Made by a program: the position numbers and the translations under genes
Origin: Actinomycetota bacterium
GTDB taxonomy: Bacteria; Actinomycetota; Actinomycetes; Actinomycetales; Kineosporiaceae
Reading direction: 5' to 3'
Assembly (NCBI GenBank): GCA_030837345.1
Contig: JAUPKQ010000139.1
Coordinates: 1 to 48,277, forward strand
DNA: 48,277 nucleotides
Shown: piece after piece, positions 25,710-36,110 of the stretch
Position numbering within the stretch: position 1 is the first letter of the stretch
Layout: each line of letters opens with the position of its first letter
The notes under the pieces: model-generated
The model's input: only the letters and a program-made list of their open reading frames with translations
The model's database searches: none
What the model was told of the DNA's origin: nothing

Positions 25710-28187
25710 ATGACTCTGAGGCACGCGCACGAAACAGCCGGAGGGGTTCCAGAACCCCACGCCGCGATCGCCGAGGAAACAACCCGCTCCGTCGACGACC
25801 CGGCGTACGCCCCGGCGTACGCCCCGGCGGGGACTTATCTGGACGACGGGGACCTGGAGGCGTTGAGCGCCTGGTGGCGTGCGGCGAACTACCTCTCCGT
25901 CGGACAGATCTACCTCCTCGGCAACCCCCTGCTGCGCGACCCCCTCCGACCCGAGCACGTCAAGCCCCGGCTCCTCGGCCACTGGGGAACGACCCCCGGC
26001 CTGAACTTCGTGCACGCCCACCTCAATCGGGCGATCATCCAGCGCGATCTCGAGATGATCTACATCTACGGCCCGGGGCACGGGGGCCCGGGTGCTGTCG
26101 CCGCGGCGTGGCTCGACGGCCGGTACAGCGAGGTCTACCCCGAGGTGCCGCTGGACGAGCGGGGCATGAAACGCCTGTTCACGCAGTTCTCCTTCCCCGG
26201 CGGCATCCCCTCCCACGTCGCGCCGGAGACACCCGGCTCCATCCACGAGGGCGGCGAGCTCGGCTACGCCCTGTCACACGCGTTCGGCGCCGCGTTCGAC
26301 AACCCCGGCCTCGTCGTCGCATGCGTCATCGGCGACGGCGAGGCGGAGACGGGGCCGCTCGCGACGAGCTGGCACTCGAACAAGTTCCTCGACCCCGTGG
26401 GGGACGGCGCCGTCCTGCCGATCCTGCACCTCAACGGGTACAAGATCGCAAATCCCACCGTGCTGGCGCGCATCCCCGAGGTCGAACTCATCGCGCTGCT
26501 GCGGGGCTACGGCTGGGAACCGGTGATCGTCTCCGGCTCCGATCCCTCCGCCATGCACCACGCCTTCGCCCGCGCCCTGGACGGCTCGCTCGACACCATC
26601 CGGGAGATCCAGGACGAGGCGCGCCGCGGTGAGGCGAAGGGCCGCCGACGGTGGCCGATGATCGTCTTGCGGTCCCCCAAGGGATGGACCGGCCCGGCCG
26701 AGGTCGACGGCCTGCCGAGCGAGGGCACCTGGCGCTCCCACCAGGTGCCGTTCGCGGACACCCGCAAGAACGCCGTCCATCTGCGCCTGCTCGAAAGCTG
26801 GATGCGCTCGTACAAACCGGAGGAACTCTTCGGAGAGGACGGCGCCCCGGTGTCCCTCGTCCGTTCCCTCTCGCCCGAGGGCACGCGCCGTATGAGCGCC
26901 AACCCTCATGCCAATGGCGGGGAGCTCCTCCGCGACCTGCATATGCCCGACTTCCGCGAGTACGCCGTCCCCGTCGAGAAACCCGGGACCGGAGCGGTCG
27001 AGGCCACCCGGGTGCTCGGCACCTTCCTCCGCGACGTGATGCGGGAGAACCTGGAGCAACGCAACTTCCGGGTCTTCTCCCCCGACGAGAACAACTCCAA
27101 CCGTCTCCAGGACCTGCTGGACGTCACCGACCGGTCCTGGTCGGCGATGCTCCGGCCGGACGACGACCATCTGGCGGTCGGCGGACGGGTGATGGAAGTC
27201 CTCTCGGAGCACACCTGCCAAGGCTGGCTCGAGGGATATCTCCTCACGGGACGGCACGGCCTTTTCAACTGCTACGAGGCCTTCATCCACATCATCGACT
27301 CGATGTTCAACCAGCATGCCAAGTGGATGAAGACGACCAAGAACCTGCCGTGGCGCCGTCCCGTGGCGTCCTTGAACTACCTGCTGACCTCGCATGTGTG
27401 GCGGCAGGACCACAACGGCCTCTCCCACCAGGACCCCGGCTTCATCGACCATGTGGTCAACAAGAAGGCCGAGGTCATCCGGGTCTACCTCCCGCCGGAC
27501 GCCAACACCCTCCTCTCCGTGGCCGACCACTGCCTGCGCAGCCGCGACTACGTCAACGTCATCGTCGCGGGCAAGCAGCCGGCCCTGCAGTACCTGTCGA
27601 TGGACGACGCGATCGTGCACTGTACGAAGGGCATCGGGATCTGGGAGTGGGCGAGCACGGACTCCGGCCAGGAGCCCGACGTCGTCTTCGGGTGCGCCGG
27701 TGACGTGCCGACGCAGGAAGCCCTCGCCGCCGTCGAGATCCTGCTCGGGTACTTCCCGGACCTCAAGATCCGCTTCGTCAACGTCGTGGACCTCATGCGC
27801 CTCCAGGACGACCACGAACACCCCCACGGCTTGTCCGCCACGGCGTTCGACGCCCTGTTCACCCGGAACAAGCCGGTGATCTTCGCGTATCACGGCTATC
27901 CGTGGCTGATCCACCGCCTCACCTACCGGCGGACGAACCACTCCAACATCCACGTGCGCGGGTACAAGGAGGAGGGCACCACAACGACACCGTTCGACAT
28001 GTGCGTGATGAATCAGATCGACCGCTACCACCTGGCGATCGACGCCATCGATCGGATGCCCCAGCTGGGAGACCGGGGATCCCACGCCCGCCAGCAACTC
28101 CAGGACAAGCTGATCCGTCACCGCCAGTACATCCGGGCCGTCGGGGAGGACCCCGCGGAGATCCTTCAGTGGTCCTGGTCCCGCTGA
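25710..28187 (+). CDS. xfp: Xylulose-5-phosphate/fructose-6-phosphate phosphoketolase
   Basis: Thiamine-diphosphate enzyme that splits X5P or F6P with phosphate to acetyl-phosphate plus GAP or E4P, a carbon-saving bypass of glycolysis. About 825 residues. Signatures: [78 protein letters not shown] (TPP/Mg motif) and the central [19 protein letters not shown]. The ATG at 25710 has GAGG six bases upstream; an ATG at 25698 is four codons earlier. The N-terminus has three PAYA repeats. Flanked by rlmN (divergent) and a strong hairpin after the stop. No acetate kinase is in the window. Confidence 0.96.
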   Translation: MTLRHAHETAGGVPEPHAAIAEETTRSVDDPAYAPAYAPAGTYLDDGDLEALSAWWRAANYLSVGQIYLLGNPLLRDPLRPEHVKPRLLGHWGTTPGLNFVHAHLNRAIIQRDLEMIYIYGPGHGGPGAVAAAWLDGRYSEVYPEVPLDERGMKRLFTQFSFPGGIPSHVAPETPGSIHEGGELGYALSHAFGAAFDNPGLVVACVIGDGEAETGPLATSWHSNKFLDPVGDGAVLPILHLNGYKIANPTVLARIPEVELIALLRGYGWEPVIVSGSDPSAMHHAFARALDGSLDTIREIQDEARRGEAKGRRRWPMIVLRSPKGWTGPAEVDGLPSEGTWRSHQVPFADTRKNAVHLRLLESWMRSYKPEELFGEDGAPVSLVRSLSPEGTRRMSANPHANGGELLRDLHMPDFREYAVPVEKPGTGAVEATRVLGTFLRDVMRENLEQRNFRVFSPDENNSNRLQDLLDVTDRSWSAMLRPDDDHLAVGGRVMEVLSEHTCQGWLEGYLLTGRHGLFNCYEAFIHIIDSMFNQHAKWMKTTKNLPWRRPVASLNYLLTSHVWRQDHNGLSHQDPGFIDHVVNKKAEVIRVYLPPDANTLLSVADHCLRSRDYVNVIVAGKQPALQYLSMDDAIVHCTKGIGIWEWASTDSGQEPDVVFGCAGDVPTQEALAAVEILLGYFPDLKIRFVNVVDLMRLQDDHEHPHGLSATAFDALFTRNKPVIFAYHGYPWLIHRLTYRRTNHSNIHVRGYKEEGTTTTPFDMCVMNQIDRYHLAIDAIDRMPQLGDRGSHARQQLQDKLIRHRQYIRAVGEDPAEILQWSWSR

Positions 28188-28238
28188 CGGTCCTGAGGAG
28201 ACCCCGGGCACCGGGGACTCCGGGCGCCTGAACCCGAG

Positions 28239-28280
28239 AGGGCCCCTGACGGGACCGGCACCGGTCCCGTCAGGGGCCCT
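28239..28280. terminator. Perfect 20-bp inverted repeat between convergent xfp and cdsA
   Basis: The arms at 28239-28258 and 28261-28280 are exact reverse complements; as RNA they form a GC-rich stem of at least 17 pairs around a small loop (GGCACC). There is no T-tract on either strand. The position between two convergent genes makes it a likely bidirectional terminator of the T-less type common in high-GC actinobacteria. Confidence 0.85.
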
Positions 28281-28338
28281 GTCACGAGCCGGACCAGACG
28301 GTCGTTCCGACGACAGCTGACGCGGGACGCCGGTTCCC

Positions 28339-30309
28339 TCAGCCGATCGGTACGAGAAGACTGAGGATCACGTAGACGACCGGAGCGGTGAGGAGGAGCG
28401 AGTCGACCCGGTCGAGCATGCCGCCGTGCCCGGGCAGGATACGGCCCATGTCCTTGATACCGAGATCGCGCTTGATCAGTGACTCGCAGAGATCCCCGAC
28501 GGTCGCCGTCACGACGGCGGCTCCTCCGACCGCCAGACCCGCCCACCACGGGCCGTCCAGGAGGAACACAACGGCGGCGACCCCGGCCCCGGAGCAGGCG
28601 ATCACCGATCCGGCGAAACCCTCCCACGACTTCTTCGGGCTGACCGTCGGCGCCATCGGATGCCGTCCGAAGAGGACTCCGGCGATGTACCCGCCGGTGT
28701 CGCTCGAGATCGTGACCAGAATGAAGGTGATCACCCGCATCTGGCCGTCGGGAGCGCCCAGCATCAACATCGCGAAACCGGCGAGGAAGGGGATGTAGGC
28801 CGCCGTGAACACACTCGCCACGACGTCGCGGGCGGAGTCGTCCAATCCGTCGATCAATCGCCACAGCAGAGCGCCGAAGGCGGTGAGACCGAACGATACG
28901 AGCAGACCGTCCTCACCGGCGACGAAGGCCGACACCAGCATCCCGACAGCCCCCACGGCGAGGGGGACCACCGGCACCAGGATGTCCTTGGCTCCGAACG
29001 CCCGGGCGATCTCCCAGACGCTGAGGACGGCGGCGACTCCGACGAGACCGATGAAGGCCTCCTTGCGGACGAGCAACGATGCGAGGACCACCGCGGACAG
29101 GGCCGCCCCGACGAGGATCGCCATCGGCAGGTTGCGCCCGGCCCGCGAGGGGACCTCCTCGGAGAAGGACTCGTCGGGACGGAGGTCGTCGTCCTCGCCC
29201 CACCTCTCCCGCTCCTCGGCGAAACCCCGGACGTCGTCACCGGAGTCCTGCATGATCCCTGCGGACAGATCGGGGAAAGGCGGGGCAGGCGCCGGCGGAG
29301 GCATGACCATGGAGACATCCTCCGAGGACCGCCGGGACCGCCGGGAACCCCGGCGAGCGGGTTCCTGACCGGATTCGCCGGGCCAGGAACGACCGGAGTC
29401 ATGAGATGTCTGTTGCGCGGTCGACGCGGCCTCGTCGAAGGAGACGACACCGGTCGGTGGAGCCCCCATCGGCGCGGAGGGGAAGGGCACCGGCGAACTG
29501 GGAGTGGCGGTCCTGATCGCCATCGTTTCCTTCTCCGGCTCGTCGTCGAAGCCTACGGGGAGACCGATGGTGTGACGCTGCCTCATCTGGCCGGTCCCCG
29601 GACCGGCGAATCCGATCTGCCCGGTCGGGGGCGCCCCCGGGGGCGGAGCGTCGACAGCCGACATCATGATGGCCCCGGTGGCGGGAGCCGGCGGACGCGC
29701 GGGTCCGAAGTCCCCTCTCAGACCCGGAGGAGTCCGGGGAGGCGCGGTCAGCGCGTCGAGGTCCAGGACTTCCGGCGGGGCGTCGAACGGCACGGGAGGA
29801 CTCGTTCTCACCGGGGTGGTCGGAGCCGCCGGTGGATCGGAGAACCAGTCGCCTCGGTCCGCCGAAGGGCCGCCGGTGAGCCGCTGGGGAGCGACGGGCC
29901 CTCCGAAGCCGGGGGGTCCCCCGAAACCGGGCGCCCCTCCATAGCCAGAGGCCCCTCCGAAACTGGGCGCTCCCCCGTAGCCGGGCGCCCCTCCGAAACC
30001 GGGCACCCCGCCGAGAGGCTGCCCACCGGACAGTCCCCCCGGTCCGGAAGGCCCTGCCTGTCCGTCGGACACGGGCGGGGCTCCATACACCGGAGCACCG
30101 GCGAATCCCGGAACAGGGGAGGTCCCGGGACCACCGCCGTAAGCCGCGAGACGGGCCGCCCGGCGGGAACCGGGCTGTGGCGGCGCCTGTCGTCCGGTGC
30201 CCGCCGACACGGACGACGAGACGTCAACGACCTGCGCGGCGTCCGCGCGAACCCGTCGACGACGGGTGCGGGCCGCTTCCGGCCCGGAGGGAGTGTCCGG
30301 CACGCTCAC
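28339..30309 (-). CDS. cdsA: Phosphatidate cytidylyltransferase with a long repeat-containing N-terminal extension
   Basis: Makes CDP-diacylglycerol for phospholipid synthesis in the membrane. The last 265 residues are the enzyme: about seven membrane helices, [19 protein letters not shown], and the CDS signature from [13 protein letters not shown] through [13 protein letters not shown]. Before this lie about 391 Pro/Gly/Ser-rich residues (encoded at about 29137-30309), much longer than usual for the family. They include six GG(A/V/P)(P/S)xF/Y repeats and several Met-rich PPxG blocks. The GTG at 30309 overlaps the frr stop (GTGA), which supports this start, but internal Mets could give shorter forms. 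Confidence 0.9.
   Translation of the reverse strand: MSVPDTPSGPEAARTRRRRVRADAAQVVDVSSSVSAGTGRQAPPQPGSRRAARLAAYGGGPGTSPVPGFAGAPVYGAPPVSDGQAGPSGPGGLSGGQPLGGVPGFGGAPGYGGAPSFGGASGYGGAPGFGGPPGFGGPVAPQRLTGGPSADRGDWFSDPPAAPTTPVRTSPPVPFDAPPEVLDLDALTAPPRTPPGLRGDFGPARPPAPATGAIMMSAVDAPPPGAPPTGQIGFAGPGTGQMRQRHTIGLPVGFDDEPEKETMAIRTATPSSPVPFPSAPMGAPPTGVVSFDEAASTAQQTSHDSGRSWPGESGQEPARRGSRRSRRSSEDVSMVMPPPAPAPPFPDLSAGIMQDSGDDVRGFAEERERWGEDDDLRPDESFSEEVPSRAGRNLPMAILVGAALSAVVLASLLVRKEAFIGLVGVAAVLSVWEIARAFGAKDILVPVVPLAVGAVGMLVSAFVAGEDGLLVSFGLTAFGALLWRLIDGLDDSARDVVASVFTAAYIPFLAGFAMLMLGAPDGQMRVITFILVTISSDTGGYIAGVLFGRHPMAPTVSPKKSWEGFAGSVIACSGAGVAAVVFLLDGPWWAGLAVGGAAVVTATVGDLCESLIKRDLGIKDMGRILPGHGGMLDRVDSLLLTAPVVYVILSLLVPIG
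29896..30012 (-). repeat. cdsA: Six-residue GGxPxF/Y repeats within the CdsA extension
   Basis: An 18-bp unit repeated six times plus a half unit encodes [30 protein letters not shown] and GGPPGF. Aromatic residues alternate with Gly/Pro at a fixed spacing, as in sequences that form weak multivalent contacts. DNA copies are imperfect, so the peptide period is better conserved than the DNA. Confidence 0.88.
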
Positions 30310-30863
30310 ACCTCGAGCAGTTCGTTCTCCTTGTGCTTCAGCAGCTCGTCGATGATGTCGACGTGCCGCTTCGTCACGGCCTCAAGTTCCTTCTCGGCCC
30401 GAGCGACATCATCCTCCCCCGCCTCGCCGTCCTTGGCGATTCGGTCAAGCTCTTCCTTCGCTCGGCGGCGGATATTCCGGACAGAAACCCGCGCATCCTC
30501 CGCCTTGTGCCTGGCGATCTTGATGTAGTCGCGGCGGCGTTCCTCCGTCAGGATCGGAAGCACGAGGCGGATGATGACGCCGTCGTTCGACGGGTTCACC
30601 CCGAGGTCGGAGTCACGGATCGCCCGCTCGATCGCCGCCATGCTTCCCTTGTCGTACGGCGACACGATGACCGTGCGCGCCTCAGGAGTCTGGAACGAGG
30701 CAAGCTGCTGCAACGGGGTCGGGGCCCCGTAGTAGTCGACCATGATCTTACTGAACATCGCCGGATTGGCTCGGCCGGTCCGGATGGCCGCGAAGTCGTC
30801 CTTCGCGACGTCCACGGCCTTCTCCATCTTCTCCTCGGCCTCGAAGAGGGTTTCGTCGATCAC
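30306..30863 (-). CDS. frr: Ribosome recycling factor
   Basis: Splits post-termination ribosomes with EF-G. 185 residues, exactly family length. The N-terminus [20 protein letters not shown] and the conserved [14 protein letters not shown] and [12 protein letters not shown] are typical. The GTG at 30863 is chosen over a GTG at 30869 because AAGGAG would overlap the earlier codon and sits five bases before the later one, and because the family starts at (M)IDE. The stop overlaps the cdsA start. Confidence 0.97.
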   Translation of the reverse strand: MIDETLFEAEEKMEKAVDVAKDDFAAIRTGRANPAMFSKIMVDYYGAPTPLQQLASFQTPEARTVIVSPYDKGSMAAIERAIRDSDLGVNPSNDGVIIRLVLPILTEERRRDYIKIARHKAEDARVSVRNIRRRAKEELDRIAKDGEAGEDDVARAEKELEAVTKRHVDIIDELLKHKENELLEV

Positions 30864-30962
30864 CGTCACTCCTTCGACCCTGCCCGGACGCCTGGCGGCT
30901 CCGGTGTGCGTTCGCTGTCGCTGTCACTGACCCACCGTGCCGCCCGCCCTGATCGGCGTCGG

Positions 30963-31754
30963 TCAGCCAGCGGTGACGAGCGTTCCGATCCTCTCACCCC
31001 TGATCGCCTTCACCACATTCCCTTCGGCCTCCATACCGAAAACAATCATGGGGAGACGGTTGTCCATGCACAGGCTGAACGCGGTGGTGTCCACCACCTT
31101 CAGCCGCTGCCGGAGAGCTTCGGAGTACGAGATCTCATCCAGTTTGCGTGCCGCGGGATCCTTCCGGGGATCAGAGGTGTACACCCCGTCCACTCCGTTC
31201 TTGCTCATCAGCACGACATCGGCGTGGATCTCGAGAGCCCGCTGGGCCGCCGTCGTGTCCGTCGAGAAGTAAGGAGATCCCAGACCCGCACCGAAGATCA
31301 CAACCCGCCCCTTCTCCAGGTGGCGGACGGCGCGGCGAGGGATGTACGACTCGGCGACCTGCCCCATGGTGATCGCGGTCTGGACCCGGGTGTCAATACC
31401 TCGCTGTTCGAGGAAGTCCTGGAGCGCGAGACAGTTCATCACCGTGCCGAGCATGCCCATGTAGTCGGCCCGGGCACGATCCATCCCCCGTTGCGACAAC
31501 TCGGCGCCCCGGAAGAAGTTGCCACCCCCGACGACGACCGCCACCTGGACCCCGTCGTGGACGACCCCGGCGATCTGCGCGGCGAGACGGCCCACGACGT
31601 CCGGGTCGACACCGAGCGCGCCGTTGCCGAACGCTTCGCCGGACAGCTTGAGAAGCACCCGCCGGAACCGCGGCCCCTGACCCGACTCGCCCGCGACCTG
31701 CCCGTTCACCAAAGCCTCACCCTCCGCTGCCGGGATCTTGCGTGCCGTGTCCAC
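30963..31754 (-). CDS. pyrH: Uridylate kinase
   Basis: UMP to UDP, amino acid kinase family, a regulated hexamer in pyrimidine synthesis. Core: [66 protein letters not shown] and the C-terminal [10 protein letters not shown]. Start is uncertain: the GTG at 31754 (263 residues, GAGG four bases upstream) and the GTG at 31709 (248 residues, GAGG five bases upstream) are both good; a longer open frame to 31835 is unlikely. Order tsf-pyrH-frr-cdsA is standard. Confidence 0.95.
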   Translation of the reverse strand: MDTARKIPAAEGEALVNGQVAGESGQGPRFRRVLLKLSGEAFGNGALGVDPDVVGRLAAQIAGVVHDGVQVAVVVGGGNFFRGAELSQRGMDRARADYMGMLGTVMNCLALQDFLEQRGIDTRVQTAITMGQVAESYIPRRAVRHLEKGRVVIFGAGLGSPYFSTDTTAAQRALEIHADVVLMSKNGVDGVYTSDPRKDPAARKLDEISYSEALRQRLKVVDTTAFSLCMDNRLPMIVFGMEAEGNVVKAIRGERIGTLVTAG

Positions 31755-31879
31755 ACTGCCTCTTCCCGCCCGGCTCCTCAGCCAGCCTGTCCGCAGTCTG
31801 CCGTACTTCGCAGCCCCCGGGGTCCGAGAGCGCACATGCGACAGCGGCCGCCCCGAATCGAGGCGGCCGCCGCAGGTGT

Positions 31880-32707
31880 TCAGGCTCCGACGCGGAACCG
31901 GACGAATCCAGTCGGGGTGACCTTCGCCTCAGCGAAGACCTGCTTCACGGTCTTCTTGCTGTCCTTGGCGAAGGACTGCTCCAGAAGCACGTTCTCCTTG
32001 TAGAACCCGCCGACACGACCCTCGACGATGCGGGGCAGAGCCTGCTCGGGCTTGCCCTCCTCGCGAGCGGTCTCCTCGGCGATCCGCCGCTCGTTCGCCA
32101 CGACCTCGGCGGGGACCTCGTCCCGCGTCAGGTACAGCGGCGACATCGCGGCGATGTGCATCGCGACGTCCCGTGCCACGTCCATGGGAACGTCGGTGCC
32201 GACAAGCACACCGATCTGCGGGGGAAGATCCGGGTTCGTCCGGTGGAGGTAGAGCGACACGTTCGCCGACTCCAACCGTGCCACCCGACGGAGCTGGAGC
32301 TTCTCCCCGATGGTCGCCGCGGACTCGTCGATCAGCTGCTGGACCGACCGGCCGTCGTCGAGCTGGGCCCGAAGGAGGACGTCCGCATCGACGGCGCCGG
32401 TCCTCACGGCCGACGCGAGGATCGCTTCACCGAGAGCCGCGAACGGATCGCTCTTCGCCACGAAGTCGGTCTCGCAGTTCACCTCGACGAGGGTTCCGAC
32501 GCCGTCGGCGACATGGGCGGTGACGAGCCCGTTGGACGTCGCACGCCCCTCGCGCTTGGTGATGCCCTTGAGGCCCTTGACGCGCAGGTACTCGACGGCC
32601 TTGGAGAAGTCACCGTCGTTCTCTGCGAGCGCGTTCTTACAATCCATCATGCCGGCGCCGGTCTGCTCCCGCAGACGCTTGACGTCAGCGGCGCTGATGT
32701 TCGCCAT
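31880..32707 (-). CDS. tsf: Elongation factor Ts
   Basis: Guanine nucleotide exchange factor for EF-Tu. 275 residues. The N-terminal UBA-like domain carries [20 protein letters not shown]; the core carries [14 protein letters not shown], and the C-terminal part carries the conserved [20 protein letters not shown] start at 32707, with AGGAGATCT upstream at a longish spacing. It follows rpsB by 37 bases. Confidence 0.97.
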   Translation of the reverse strand: MANISAADVKRLREQTGAGMMDCKNALAENDGDFSKAVEYLRVKGLKGITKREGRATSNGLVTAHVADGVGTLVEVNCETDFVAKSDPFAALGEAILASAVRTGAVDADVLLRAQLDDGRSVQQLIDESAATIGEKLQLRRVARLESANVSLYLHRTNPDLPPQIGVLVGTDVPMDVARDVAMHIAAMSPLYLTRDEVPAEVVANERRIAEETAREEGKPEQALPRIVEGRVGGFYKENVLLEQSFAKDSKKTVKQVFAEAKVTPTGFVRFRVGA

Positions 32708-32744
32708 GACTGTAGAGATCTCCTGTCGTGATGTCCGGTCGCCG

Positions 32745-33710
32745 TCAGGCCTGCTCGGCGGGGGGAACCTCGCCGGCCTCGGCGGAGGCCTCCACGCTCT
32801 CCGGAGCGGCGTCAGCCACGGGCGCCTCAGCCGGAGCGGCGTCGGCTGCGGGCGCGTCGGCCGGAGCGGCGTCAGCCACAGGCTCGTCGGCCGGAGCGGC
32901 GTCGGCAGCGGGCGCGTCGGCCGGAGCGGCGGTCTGGCCCTGCAGCAGCTCCCGCTCCCACTCGGCGAGCGGTTCGTCGACGGCGACGGCGCTCGTGTCG
33001 GGCTTGGTCTCGTTGCCGCGGGAACGGGCGATCAGGCCCTCGGCGACGGCGTCCGCCACCACGCGGGTGAGCAACGTGACCGACCGGATGGCGTCGTCGT
33101 TCCCGGGAATCTTGTAGTCGACCTCGTCGGGGTCGCAGTTGGTGTCGAGGATCGCGACGACCGGGATGCCGAGCTTGCGCGCCTCGTCGACGGCGAGGTG
33201 CTCCTTCTTCGTGTCGACGATCCACACCGCGCTCGGCACCTTGGCCATGTCGCGGATGCCGCCGAGGGTCTTGAGGAGCTTGTCCCGCTCCCGGCGCAGA
33301 ACCAGGAGCTCCTTCTTCGTCATGCCGCTCTTCGCGACATCGGCGAAGTCGATCTCCTCGAGCTCCTTGAGGCGCTGAAGGCGCTTGTGGACGGTGCTGA
33401 AGTTCGTGAGCATGCCGCCGAGCCAGCGCTGGTTGACATACGGCATCCCGACGCGGGCCGCCTGTTCGGCGATGGGCTCCTGCGCCTGCTTCTTCGTCCC
33501 GACGAAGAGGACCGTGCCTCCGTGGGCGACGGTCTCCTTGACGAACTCGAACGCACGGTCGATGAACGACAGCGACTGCTGGAGATCGATGATGTAGATG
33601 CTGTTGCGCTCGGTGAGGATGAAGCGCTTCATCTTCGGGTTCCAGCGACGGGTCTGGTGCCCGAAGTGGACGCCGCTCTCGAGCAGCTGGCGCATCGTGA
33701 CGACAGCCAT
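32745..33710 (-). CDS. rpsB: 30S ribosomal protein S2 with a repetitive acidic C-terminal tail
   Basis: Structural protein of the small subunit. The first 230 or so residues are conserved S2 ([64 protein letters not shown]). The rest is a tail made of four 10-residue Ala/Pro/Asp units ([10 protein letters not shown] and variants with VAD), then [18 protein letters not shown]. Actinobacterial S2 proteins often have acidic tails; the regular decamer period here is the notable point. The ATG at 33710 has AGGAG upstream; a longer open frame to 33932 lies in the leader and is not used. Confidence 0.97.
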   Translation of the reverse strand: MAVVTMRQLLESGVHFGHQTRRWNPKMKRFILTERNSIYIIDLQQSLSFIDRAFEFVKETVAHGGTVLFVGTKKQAQEPIAEQAARVGMPYVNQRWLGGMLTNFSTVHKRLQRLKELEEIDFADVAKSGMTKKELLVLRRERDKLLKTLGGIRDMAKVPSAVWIVDTKKEHLAVDEARKLGIPVVAILDTNCDPDEVDYKIPGNDDAIRSVTLLTRVVADAVAEGLIARSRGNETKPDTSAVAVDEPLAEWERELLQGQTAAPADAPAADAAPADEPVADAAPADAPAADAAPAEAPVADAAPESVEASAEAGEVPPAEQA

Positions 33711-34121
33711 GTGACTCTCCTGCCGGTGCCACGCCTGTCGGCGCCGCACCCCTCGGTTCCTCGCACCACCCGGGCGGGCGGTGCGCCTGGCGTCCGCGAC
33801 GACATCGAGGCCGGACGAACCGGACCGAGAGATGCGCCCACCGTCAGAGGACGGCGTCAGATCGGACGCGCGATGTCCGGTGAGACCTACCACCGGCAGC
33901 CTGATGATACGACCCCGACGGTCAGCGACCAAACCGGGTCGCCCGGCGTCTCCTCGCCAGTCGCGACGACGCGTTCATTCGTCCACAGGCGGCCGTTCCC
34001 GTCCCGTCGTCCACAGGCCGCGAGCGGCATCCGCCGAGCTGACGCCCGCCTCGGCACGCTGGGCCCTTGACGTCCTCTTTCCGGCCCCGGCGGGCCGGTG
34101 CTTCTCTCATAAGGAGATCTG
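33711..34121. promoter_or_regulatory. Divergent promoter region between rpsB and the M23 gene, with hairpins and paired TCGTCCACA sites
   Basis: A 411-bp gap. On the rpsB side a stem formed by CGCACC-CCCG and CGGG-GGTGCG with one mismatch spans 33762-33785, 52-75 bases upstream of the S2 start; a second weaker stem lies at 33723-33745. They could be part of an S2-binding autoregulatory leader. TCGTCCACA occurs at 33979-33987 and 34007-34015, one base from the DnaA box. On the M23 side CCGGCCC-CGGC-GGGCCGG (34081-34098) precedes a strong AAGGAG. TTGACG at about 34066 is a candidate -35, but no -10 was seen. No coding frame is supported. Confidence 0.5.
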
Positions 34122-36110
34122 ATGACAGGTTCGGTTCCCGCCGCCCTGATCGCCACGATCCTCCTGGGCGGGGTGGCGATGCTCTCGCTCGCACGTTCCC
34201 CGGCCGGGCGGCTCGCCGCGGTGCCCGACCTCCCTGCCCTCCCCACCCCGACAGGTTCCCTCCCCACCCCGCCGGGGCGGCACGAGCTACCCGCCACCCC
34301 CTCCGCACCGGGTTTCGGCTGGCCTCTTCGCCCTCGGCCTCAGGTGCTGCGTCCGTTCCGGGTGGGTCCGGAACGCTGGTCGCCCGGGCACCGCGGCATC
34401 GATCTCGCCGCCGTCCCGGGCCAGGAGGTCCTGGCGGCCGGGGGCGGGGTGATCGGGTTCGCCGGGCAGGTCGCCGGGCGTCCGGTCGTCACCGTGATCC
34501 ATCCCGGGGGGTTGCGGACGACGTACGAGCCGGTGGTCGCGGCCGTCCGCCGGGGACAGGTCGTCCGCCGGGGTGAGGTCCTGGGGTCTCTCGCGCCCCG
34601 AAACCACCACTGCGATCCGACTTGTCTGCACTGGGGAGCCCTGCGCGGCACGGACTACACCGATCCATTGGGCCTGGTCGCAGACGGGCCACCGGTGCTT
34701 CTGCCGTTGGCCTCCCCGGTGCGGTTCCCCGCCCGGCTCCCCAGGCAGCTCCCCAGGCAACCGTCTGGACGATCGACCGCGCCGCAACGGGATGGCCTCG
34801 TCCTCGCCCTCACCATGAGAACCTGGATTGCTCCATGTGCCTGCTTCTTCTCAGCACGGCCCGTACCCACCTGGGTGAACGGACCGGTTGCCTGCAGCCA
34901 TACAAGTACGACACGGCATACTGGGGCACCCGTGTGCCGTGGCGATCGGCGGCCTGATCAGGATCGGGGGCAATCGTTGACCGTCGCGTCTGATCTCCCC
35001 GACCAGTCGTCCGGGAGTTCTCCTGGTACGTCCGCCGTGAGTCCCTGCGCGGGCGAACCCCTGATCGCCGTCCAGGGCCTGTGGAAGGTCTTCGGACCAC
35101 GGGCCGACTCCGTCCCGTCCTCCGAGGAACTGTGCGGCCTCGACCGTGCGGAGCTCATGCGCCGCCGGGGGAACACGATCGCCGTACGCGATGTCTCGTT
35201 CGAGGTCGCTCCGGGTGAGGTCTTCGTGGTGATGGGCCTTTCAGGTTCCGGCAAGAGCACCCTCATCCGTTGCCTGACCCGCTTGATCGAGCCCACCGCC
35301 GGTGAGCTCCGGTTCGAGGGTGAGGACCTCCGCCGGGCATCCCCCCGCCGACTGCGGGATCTTCGACGACACAAACTCGCCATGGTCTTCCAACACTTCG
35401 GGCTTCTTCCGCACCGGCGTGTGGTCGACAACGTCGGCTACGGCCTGGAGGTCCGGGGAACCCCTCGGGCCGAGCGGACACGGCGGGCCATGGACGTCCT
35501 GGATCTCGTGGGCCTCTCCGGGTACGAGAACGCCTACCCCGACGAGCTCTCCGGGGGTATGCAGCAGCGGGTCGGCCTGGCCCGGGCTCTCGCGGTCGAG
35601 CCCGATGTGCTGCTCTTCGACGAACCGTTCTCGGCTCTCGACCCTCTGATCCGCCGTGAGATGCAGACCGAGGTCGCACGGTTGCATCGTGACCTCGGGA
35701 CCACCATGGTCTTCGTCACCCATGACCTCTCCGAGGCGTTACGGCTCGGCGACCGAATCCTGATCATGCGTGACGGTGAGGTAGCCCAGGTGGGAACGGG
35801 TGCGGAACTCGTCGCCGCCCCTGCCGACGACTACGTGCGCGATTTCGTCCGTGACGTCCCGCGGGGGGACGTCCTCACGCTCCGCTGGCTCATGAGGCCC
35901 CCGAGACCCGGCGATCTCCTCGACGGTCCGGAGCTCAGTCCCGATCTCGTCGTCCGGGAGGCCATCCGTCCAGTCCTCGCCGCGGACCGACCGGCGCGTG
36001 TCGTCTCCTGCGGCCGGCTCCTCGGGATCGTGGACGACGAGGAGATCCTCGCGGTGGTGAGTCCGGACCACCACACCGCAGCCTCGGTTCTCGGCCGGGC
36101 CTCAGTCTGA
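34122..36110 (+). CDS. Open frame: M23 peptidase domain running without a stop into a betaine ABC ATPase
   Basis: From a strong start (AAGGAGATCTG then ATG) the frame encodes an export-type hydrophobic segment (residues 5-24) and a LytM/M23 domain (about 65-195) with zinc motif HRGID and the closing CLHWG. M23 genes beside rpsB in actinobacteria normally end just after a VLLPL-like segment; here that segment is near residue 196. The frame then continues through about 90 residues of unconserved, Cys/Trp-containing sequence and into a complete ProV-type ATPase (residues about 286-662). An exported peptidase and a cytosolic ATPase make little sense as one protein. A lost stop, a junction from insertion of the transporter genes, or a sequence error are likelier than a real fusion. 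Confidence 0.75.
   Translation: MTGSVPAALIATILLGGVAMLSLARSPAGRLAAVPDLPALPTPTGSLPTPPGRHELPATPSAPGFGWPLRPRPQVLRPFRVGPERWSPGHRGIDLAAVPGQEVLAAGGGVIGFAGQVAGRPVVTVIHPGGLRTTYEPVVAAVRRGQVVRRGEVLGSLAPRNHHCDPTCLHWGALRGTDYTDPLGLVADGPPVLLPLASPVRFPARLPRQLPRQPSGRSTAPQRDGLVLALTMRTWIAPCACFFSARPVPTWVNGPVACSHTSTTRHTGAPVCRGDRRPDQDRGQSLTVASDLPDQSSGSSPGTSAVSPCAGEPLIAVQGLWKVFGPRADSVPSSEELCGLDRAELMRRRGNTIAVRDVSFEVAPGEVFVVMGLSGSGKSTLIRCLTRLIEPTAGELRFEGEDLRRASPRRLRDLRRHKLAMVFQHFGLLPHRRVVDNVGYGLEVRGTPRAERTRRAMDVLDLVGLSGYENAYPDELSGGMQQRVGLARALAVEPDVLLFDEPFSALDPLIRREMQTEVARLHRDLGTTMVFVTHDLSEALRLGDRILIMRDGEVAQVGTGAELVAAPADDYVRDFVRDVPRGDVLTLRWLMRPPRPGDLLDGPELSPDLVVREAIRPVLAADRPARVVSCGRLLGIVDDEEILAVVSPDHHTAASVLGRASV
34977..36110 (+). 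CDS. proV: Glycine betaine/proline-type ABC transporter ATP-binding protein (probable own start)
   Basis: ATPase of a compatible-solute importer (ProV/OpuAA/OpuCA type). Signatures: [17 protein letters not shown], Walker [49 protein letters not shown], Walker [31 protein letters not shown] short C-terminal region (about 80 residues) has one CBS-like pattern ([16 protein letters not shown]). The likely start is TTG at 34977, with GGGGG six bases upstream; GTG at 35037 is the alternative. Its own start would make it independent of the M23 frame. It overlaps the permease start by one base (TGATG). Confidence 0.85.
   Translation: MTVASDLPDQSSGSSPGTSAVSPCAGEPLIAVQGLWKVFGPRADSVPSSEELCGLDRAELMRRRGNTIAVRDVSFEVAPGEVFVVMGLSGSGKSTLIRCLTRLIEPTAGELRFEGEDLRRASPRRLRDLRRHKLAMVFQHFGLLPHRRVVDNVGYGLEVRGTPRAERTRRAMDVLDLVGLSGYENAYPDELSGGMQQRVGLARALAVEPDVLLFDEPFSALDPLIRREMQTEVARLHRDLGTTMVFVTHDLSEALRLGDRILIMRDGEVAQVGTGAELVAAPADDYVRDFVRDVPRGDVLTLRWLMRPPRPGDLLDGPELSPDLVVREAIRPVLAADRPARVVSCGRLLGIVDDEEILAVVSPDHHTAASVLGRASV

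Noticed and set aside
33979-34015. DnaA-box-like pair as a replication origin
   Set aside because: Only two imperfect boxes, no AT-rich unwinding element, no dnaA, dnaN or gyr genes nearby. Kept only as a possible regulatory pair.
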